A DNA stretch of 64,000 nucleotides, taken from Streptohalobacillus salinus. GTDB taxonomy: Bacteria; Bacillota; Bacilli; Bacillales; Amphibacillaceae. The DNA lies in NCBI RefSeq assembly GCF_003201605.1, contig NZ_QJJR01000008.1:43481-107480 (forward strand), given 5' to 3'. The notes beneath the pieces were generated by a model that searched no databases, was not told the DNA's origin, and worked only from the letters and a program-made list of their open reading frames with translations. Both the position numbers and the translations under genes were made by a program. This document shows positions 58,879 through 64,000 of this stretch, piece after piece; within the stretch, counting starts at the first letter, position 1; each line of letters starts with the position of its first letter.

Positions 58879-61512
58879 TTATTTTGCATCGTACCACGTA
58901 TTACCGTGGGCATAATCAACTTTTAAAGGAACATCAAGTGCTACCGTATGCTCCATAACTTTAGGAACAAGAACTTTTAAGCGTTTGATTTCTTCTTCTG
59001 GCGCTTCAATAATGAGCTCATCATGTACTTGTAAGAGTGCGCGTGCCGATAATCGTTCTTCCTTAAGTGCCTGATTTAAATCGATCATTGCTTTTTTTAT
59101 TATATCAGCAGCACTACCTTGAATCGGTGTATTCATTGCAGTACGTTCCGCAAAGCTCCGTTGATTAAAATTCCGGCTCGTTATATCGGGTAAGTAGCGA
59201 CGGCGTTGCATCAGTGTCGTTACGTATCCTTGTTGTTTCGCTTCAGTCACAATATCATCCATGTACTGTTTTACCCCTGGATAACTCGTAAAATAGCGCT
59301 CAATGAATGCCTTTGCTTCTTTTCGAGTGATGCCTAGGTTTTGTGAAAGACCGTAATCACTAATACCGTAAACAATGCCAAAGTTAACAGCTTTTGCTTG
59401 GCGTCGCATCAGGCTATCCACTTCACCTTCTTCGACATGGAAGACATCCATAGCGGTTTGGGTGTGAATATCTCTACCATCTTTAAAGGCTTGTGTGAGT
59501 TTTTCATCTTTAGCAATATGGGCCAGTACGCGTAATTCGACTTGTGAGTAGTCACAAGCGAATATTTTCCATCCAGGTTCACTTGGCACAAATGCTTTTC
59601 TGATTTTTCTTCCTTCTTCTAGTCGAATAGGAATGTTCTGCAAATTAGGATCAGTTGAACTAAGTCGACCGGTTTGAGTTAACGCTTGATTAAACCTGGT
59701 ATGAATTTTCCCATCAGCATGAATAACTTTTAACAGGCCTTCTAAATACGTGGACTGCAATTTTTGAAGTTGACGGTATAAGAGTATTTTTTCAATGACC
59801 GGGTGTTTGTTTTTCAGTTGCTCTAACACATCGGCAGCTGTTGAATAGCCAGTTTTCGTTTTTTTAATCACCGGTAACTCCAGATTCTCAAATAAGACCA
59901 CGCCTAATTGTTTTGGCGAGTTTAAGTTAAAGGTCTCACCCGCAATTTCATAAATATCGGTTTCCAATTCAGCAATTCTACCTGCCAAATCTTTCTGCAT
60001 CTCTTCTAATTTAGCTTGATCAACTTTTACTCCTGTGGCTTCCATTTCAGCTAGAATTAAACTTAATGGGAGCTCTAACGTATTAAATAGCTCTTCTTGT
60101 TGGTTTTCTTTTAGGGCCTTAGTTACAGGTATTTCTAATACATGGACCGCTTTAGCTTTTCTTGCGATATGCTCTGCTAACTGCTCTTGTGCGGGTGCTG
60201 TTAGTTTTTTACCCTTACCATAGACTTCTTCATCATAATGCACATCATTATAATTGAAACGTGAGCCAATTGCAGGAATATCATGACTGTTATCGGATGG
60301 ATTGACCAAGTAAGATGCTAATAATAGATCGAAGCTAATGCCTTTAATTTCTATGTCTAACCGTTTTAACGCAACCCAGACTTTCTTCGCATCAAAAGTT
60401 ACCTTTTTCTTTGTCTCATCAGCAGCCCATGCTTTAAACCCTTCATCTGTCATCACTTGTTCTTTGGTTAAGTAATAGGTCTGTTCTCCATTACTTATTC
60501 CAATGCCTAATAAAGCATCAGTATGGTATTGTTCGGTTAGAAAATCGACCACTAGACTCATTTTATTAGTTAGGTCAACATCATTAAACGCATGGGGCAA
60601 AATAACTTCCATTTGCTTTAAAGGTTCTTGTTCGACAACTTCATCTGTAGCTACGCTACTTAAAAGAGATTGAAAGCCGAGCGTTTTAAAAAGCTGGTGC
60701 ACTTGATTGTTTTCATAACCATTAAAACGACTCTCAGTTATATCGATCGTCACAGGCGACGCCCGATTAATCGTTACAAGCTTTTGACTCATAAACGCAT
60801 TTTCTTTATCCCGGGTAAGTTTTTCACGTAGTTTTTCACCACTGACTTCATCTAAATGATCATATAGGTTCGTTAGCGTTTCAAATTGTTTCAATAATTT
60901 AATTGCTGTTTTCTCTCCGACACCTTGCACACCAGGAATATTATCGGAAGCGTCGCCCATTAGCGCTTTCATATCAATAATTTGATCTGGATTTAATTGA
61001 TAAGCTTCTGTTAACGCTTCTGGTGAATACACTGCTGTTTCGCTTATGCCTTTTTTCGTCAACTGGACGAAGGTCTTCTCAGAAACAAGTTGCAACATAT
61101 CTTTATCACCCGTGATAACACGGACATCGATTCCCTTTGTTTCTGCCTGTTTTGATAATGTACCGATGATGTCATCTGCCTCGTATTGGTCAAGTTCATA
61201 ATGTTTAATTGAAAACGCATCGAGAAGTTCTCTAACAATCGCGAATTGTTCACTTAATTCTGGCGGCGTTTTTTGACGGCCACCTTTATATTCTTTATAT
61301 GTCTCATGTCTAAATGTCGTTTTTCCGGCATCAAACGCGACAAGTAAATGTGTTGGTTGTTCGTTCTCTAAAATATTCAATAGCATTTTAGTAAAACCAA
61401 ATACCGCATTCGTGTAAACCCCTTTATCATTACTTAATAATGGCAAGGCAAAAAATGCACGATATAAAACACTATTCCCATCAATTAATACTAATTTTTT
61501 TTGATTACTCAT
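58879..61512 (-). CDS. polA: DNA polymerase I
   Basis: 877-residue repair and Okazaki-fragment polymerase. Domains: 5'-3' exonuclease (about 1-300; VAFDAGKTTFRHE, YEADDIIGT, GDKDMLQLV, MGDASDNIPGV), a 3'-5' exonuclease-like domain (about 310-480), and a family A polymerase. Polymerase motifs: DYSQVELRVLAH (A), RRQAKAVNFGIVYG (B), QVHDELIIE (C). In the exonuclease-like domain the D-x-E metal motif is not recognisable (MSLVVDFLTE), so proofreading is probably lost, as in Bacillus relatives. ATG at 61512 follows TAGGAG. It starts the polA-mutM-coaE run after phoPR. Confidence 0.96.
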   Translation of the reverse strand: MSNQKKLVLIDGNSVLYRAFFALPLLSNDKGVYTNAVFGFTKMLLNILENEQPTHLLVAFDAGKTTFRHETYKEYKGGRQKTPPELSEQFAIVRELLDAFSIKHYELDQYEADDIIGTLSKQAETKGIDVRVITGDKDMLQLVSEKTFVQLTKKGISETAVYSPEALTEAYQLNPDQIIDMKALMGDASDNIPGVQGVGEKTAIKLLKQFETLTNLYDHLDEVSGEKLREKLTRDKENAFMSQKLVTINRASPVTIDITESRFNGYENNQVHQLFKTLGFQSLLSSVATDEVVEQEPLKQMEVILPHAFNDVDLTNKMSLVVDFLTEQYHTDALLGIGISNGEQTYYLTKEQVMTDEGFKAWAADETKKKVTFDAKKVWVALKRLDIEIKGISFDLLLASYLVNPSDNSHDIPAIGSRFNYNDVHYDEEVYGKGKKLTAPAQEQLAEHIARKAKAVHVLEIPVTKALKENQQEELFNTLELPLSLILAEMEATGVKVDQAKLEEMQKDLAGRIAELETDIYEIAGETFNLNSPKQLGVVLFENLELPVIKKTKTGYSTAADVLEQLKNKHPVIEKILLYRQLQKLQSTYLEGLLKVIHADGKIHTRFNQALTQTGRLSSTDPNLQNIPIRLEEGRKIRKAFVPSEPGWKIFACDYSQVELRVLAHIAKDEKLTQAFKDGRDIHTQTAMDVFHVEEGEVDSLMRRQAKAVNFGIVYGISDYGLSQNLGITRKEAKAFIERYFTSYPGVKQYMDDIVTEAKQQGYVTTLMQRRRYLPDITSRNFNQRSFAERTAMNTPIQGSAADIIKKAMIDLNQALKEERLSARALLQVHDELIIEAPEEEIKRLKVLVPKVMEHTVALDVPLKVDYAHGNTWYDAK

Positions 61513-61661
61513 TGATCGCACGCTCCTATCTATAAATGTATCTCGCATTTTATGTAAAAGACTACTTCTATCTTACCATGCTTTATTTAAATTGAAAAAG
61601 CATAGCTGTTGATCAATAGTGAAAGGAAGGTCAGATAAACAGATAAAAATAGAGAACAAGT

Positions 61662-63047
61662 TTAGATTTCCACTTGTTCTCTGGGGATGGTTACCGTAAA
61701 GATAGACCCTTTGTTTAATTCGCTTTCCACTTCGACAAAACCATGATGGCCTTCAACAATATGTTTTACGATGGCCAGACCAAGTCCTGTTCCACCAGTA
61801 TTACGGCTTCTAGCTTTATCAACACGATAAAACCGCTCGAAAATTCGATCAAGTGCTTCTTGAGGAATACCAATTCCATTATCTTTAATACTCACTTTTA
61901 TCCAACTCTCATTTGCTTTTAAACTTACATGGATGCTCCCATTTTCAAGGGTATAGTTAATCGCATTGTAAATCAAATTAAGAAAAACCTGCCGGAGTAA
62001 TGGGTAGTCACCTTTAATCGATACATCGGGAATGATTTCAGTTTCAATCGCAATCGACTTTTTGTCCGCTTCTAGTCGGGCAAAGTCAATACACTCTTCT
62101 AACAACTCTGTCACCATTAGTGGTTGAACAGTTAAATCAAAGGCTTCTTTTTCTAGTTTCGACAAATCTAATAGGTCTTGAATTAACGTTTGTAGCCGGT
62201 CACTCTCTTTATGGATGATTGATAAAAACTTTCGCTCTAAGTTAGGATCATTGAACTCATCATCCAAAATCGTTTCAGCAAAACCTTTAATAGAGGTAAT
62301 CGGAGTTCTTAATTCATGTGAAACATTAGCAACAAAATCCTTGCGCATTTGTTCTACACGTTTTAAATCAGTAATATCATGAAAGACTAACACAACACCT
62401 CTTAAATCACCAGAAGAATTAAAAAACGGCGCACCAATGACTTCGATATAATACGATTGTAAGTTTTTCTTATGAATAATCGAATCTTTAACGGTTTGTT
62501 CATACAAGAATGCTTCTTGTACGGTATGATAAATACGCTCTTGATCAAGAACATCATAGTACAAGTGCTCTTCAACATCTATTTTTTCACGTCCAAATAG
62601 TTCGAGAAATTTCCGATTCACCAAATGGACAAACCCTTGTCCATCAATCAACATTACACCGCTTTCCATGTTCTCAATCACACTATTCAGTTGACGATGA
62701 TGCATTTTTTCTTGTCGATTAAGGGTTTGAAGATGCTTTGCTAATTGATTCACTGAAGCCTGTAGTTTACCCGTATCTGTATAAAAACCTTCCTGTGCTC
62801 GTACCTTATAGTTCCCTTGAAGTAAGGCATCAACCATATCATTAATTGCTTTGACAGGTCGAATATAGTTCAAGAACACTTGATAAAAAAGAAAGATTGT
62901 TGACATATAGACACCCACTAAAAGCAGCACAGTGATGATCCGATCCCCCCCTGCGGTAAGTGGCGTTAGAATCAGTAAAAGACCTAAAAATAAAAGTGAT
63001 ACTATGAAAATTTGAAAAATGAACAATCGCAAGTGTTCACGCTTCAT
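61662..63047 (-). CDS. phoR: sensor histidine kinase PhoR, short form without extracytoplasmic domain
   Basis: 461-residue membrane kinase paired with PhoP for phosphate limitation. Two membrane helices (about 8-30 and 37-59) are joined by only about six residues. A HAMP linker (60-110) and a PAS domain (about 118-225, VIENMESGVMLIDGQGFVH) follow. HisKA has His244 in FVANVSHELRTPITSIKGF, and HATPase_c has NLIYNAINYT, IKDNGIGIP and GTGLGLAIVKHIVE. B. subtilis PhoR is about 579 residues with a large extracellular domain, absent here. Start ATG overlaps the phoP stop by four bases. It lies upstream of polA as in B. subtilis. Confidence 0.92.
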   Translation of the reverse strand: MKREHLRLFIFQIFIVSLLFLGLLLILTPLTAGGDRIITVLLLVGVYMSTIFLFYQVFLNYIRPVKAINDMVDALLQGNYKVRAQEGFYTDTGKLQASVNQLAKHLQTLNRQEKMHHRQLNSVIENMESGVMLIDGQGFVHLVNRKFLELFGREKIDVEEHLYYDVLDQERIYHTVQEAFLYEQTVKDSIIHKKNLQSYYIEVIGAPFFNSSGDLRGVVLVFHDITDLKRVEQMRKDFVANVSHELRTPITSIKGFAETILDDEFNDPNLERKFLSIIHKESDRLQTLIQDLLDLSKLEKEAFDLTVQPLMVTELLEECIDFARLEADKKSIAIETEIIPDVSIKGDYPLLRQVFLNLIYNAINYTLENGSIHVSLKANESWIKVSIKDNGIGIPQEALDRIFERFYRVDKARSRNTGGTGLGLAIVKHIVEGHHGFVEVESELNKGSIFTVTIPREQVEI

Positions 63048-63745
63048 ATTTTGGGTTCCTCCATTTTATAACCAAGACCTCGAATGGTTTTAATATAAAC
63101 CGGTTGCTTGGTATCTGGTTCAATTTTCTCTCGCAAGTGACTGACGTGTACGTCAACAATTCGAGTATCACCAGAGAAATCATAGTTCCATACGGCACTT
63201 AACAATTGATCACGGGATAATACTTTCCCTTTGTGTTTGGCGAGATAATAAAGCAATTCAAACTCTTTACGAGTAAAGGTTAAAAGGTCCTCTCTAAAAT
63301 TAGCTTCATACTGCTCCGGGAAGATGGTTAACTCACCAATCGTAATTTTTGGAGACGTGTCTTGATCATCATCTTTTTTCTTTGTCCGTCTTAAAATTGC
63401 TTTAATACGAGCGACCACTTCTTTTGGACTAAATGGTTTTGTTAAATAGTCATCAGCACCTAATTCAAGACCTAAAATTTTATCGAATTCATCGTCTTTA
63501 GCTGTTAACATCAAAATCGGTGTGTCAATCTTTTCAAGACGTAAAGCTTTACAAACTTCTGTGCCTTCCATACCAGGTAACATTAAATCCAACACAATCA
63601 AGTCGTAGCTTGTTGCTTTTGCTTTATTTAATCCTTCAGTTCCTGAATAGGCCACATCCGTTTCAAAGCCGGATTTCTGAATATGATAGTCTAACAAGGT
63701 TACAATTGATTCTTCATCATCTACAATAAGAATTTTATTTACCAA
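63044..63745 (-). CDS. phoP: response regulator PhoP (OmpR family)
   Basis: 233-residue regulator with an N-terminal receiver domain: acidic pocket VDDEES, phospho-acceptor Asp53 in LIVLDLMLPGMEG, Thr/Lys switch in MLTAKDDE and LTKPFSPKE. The C-terminal OmpR-type winged helix runs from about 130, with RKEFELLYYLAKHKGKVLSR and RTIRGLGYKME. Start is TTG, eight bases after GAGGGGG. Overlaps phoR by ATGA. A candidate PhoP box lies upstream, suggesting self-activation as in B. subtilis. Synteny with polA supports PhoP rather than another OmpR-type regulator. Confidence 0.92.
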   Translation of the reverse strand: MVNKILIVDDEESIVTLLDYHIQKSGFETDVAYSGTEGLNKAKATSYDLIVLDLMLPGMEGTEVCKALRLEKIDTPILMLTAKDDEFDKILGLELGADDYLTKPFSPKEVVARIKAILRRTKKKDDDQDTSPKITIGELTIFPEQYEANFREDLLTFTRKEFELLYYLAKHKGKVLSRDQLLSAVWNYDFSGDTRIVDVHVSHLREKIEPDTKQPVYIKTIRGLGYKMEEPKI

Positions 63746-63854
63746 TAGAATTGCCCCCTCTTCCTTGCTTTCTTTTTATCATACCGTGTTTTGATTTTAA
63801 AAGGAAGTTAGATAATGAAAGAACTGTATGATTTGAGTTAAGAATTATTTACAA

Positions 63855-63871
63855 AGTAAAGTTTATGTAAA
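63855..63871 (-). promoter_or_regulatory. candidate PhoP box upstream of phoP
   Basis: TTTACA-TAAAC-TTTACT on the minus strand: two TT(A/T/C)ACA-like hexamers at the 11-base period expected for a PhoP dimer, 110-125 bases before the start codon. Only two hexamers are clear where functional sites often have four. Confidence 0.4.
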
Positions 63872-63957
63872 ATCATTCATAAAAAAGACACAAGCAAGGG
63901 AACCCTGAACTGATACGTGTCAAGTAGACAGTATTAAAAATAAAAACTTTGTTGTAT

Positions 63958-63990
63958 AAGACTTATGCCTATCGCATAAGTCTTTTTTCT
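63958..63990 (+). terminator. intrinsic terminator on the plus strand near the window edge
   Basis: Perfect 11-base arms AAGACTTATGC / GCATAAGTCTT around CTATC with a six-T run on the plus strand only. No plus-strand gene precedes it in the 250 bases between phoP and the window end. Confidence 0.7.
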
Positions 63991-64000
63991 TCCTACGGAA

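Overview
The window is a chromosomal segment of a low-GC Gram-positive bacterium of the family Bacillaceae. This rests on gene order. With the map read on the minus strand, it follows the Bacillus subtilis 240-255 degree backbone almost gene for gene: phoP-phoR-polA-mutM-coaE-speD-nrdR-dnaB-dnaI-thrS-infC-rpmI-rplT-ysdA-ysdC-ysgA-pheS-pheT-rnhC-zapA-cvpA-polX-mutS2-trxA-uvrC-yslB-marR-murI-rph-rdgB-ysnB-ysoA-tig-clpX-lon-engB-hemA-hemL-valS-folC. Strong GGAGG-type ribosome sites, T-box leaders on tRNA synthetase genes and an AUU-initiated infC support the placement.

What is absent from this backbone is the most telling part. Relative to B. subtilis (recalled order, not checked against a database), the following are missing at their expected positions: spore genes (spoVID, ysxE, gerE, gerM, sspI), respiratory and fat-oxidation genes (sdhCAB, etfAB, lcfA, fadR/fadB), and hemX-C-D-B between hemA and hemL. 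This suggests a fermentative, probably non-sporing, perhaps heme-less lineage of the Halolactibacillus/Amphibacillus kind; the genus is an inference.

Layout. 1-2.8 kb: tail of a pilus-type gene cluster (two PilX-like paralogues, a PilW-like and a PilV-like minor pilin). 2.9-7.4 kb: folC and valS with its T-box. 7.4-9.9 kb: hemL and hemA. 10-12.4 kb: an accessory insert with a small membrane protein and a GH43 glycosidase under a perfect cre site. 12.6-20 kb: engB, lon, clpX, tig, ysoA, DUF2164. 20.2-22.8 kb: an O-antigen-ligase-like membrane protein, a CueP-like copper protein and two tRNA genes. 23-30.4 kb: ysnB, rdgB, rph, murI, a MarR regulator, an aldo/keto reductase, yslB, uvrC, trxA. 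30.5-40.4 kb: mutS2, polX, cvpA, zapA, rnhC, pheST with T-box. 40.4-45.7 kb: a second accessory zone with a small membrane protein, ysgA, a CwlQ-like lytic transglycosylase, a decayed IS605-type tnpB with its structured right end, and a BCCT osmolyte transporter with a long basic N-terminus. 45.7-53.3 kb: ysdC, dUTPase, a DedA-like protein, ysdA, the infC operon with leader attenuator, an aldo/keto reductase, thrS with T-box. 53.3-64 kb: dnaI, dnaB, nrdR, a conserved protein, speD, coaE, mutM, polA, phoR, phoP.

Most genes are housekeeping (translation, DNA replication and repair, protein quality control). Regulation readable from sequence includes three T-boxes with good promoters, an infC/L20-type attenuator, a cre site, a candidate PhoP box and many intrinsic terminators, several overlapping the ends of coding regions. 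No CRISPR array, rRNA gene, prophage or complete mobile element was seen.
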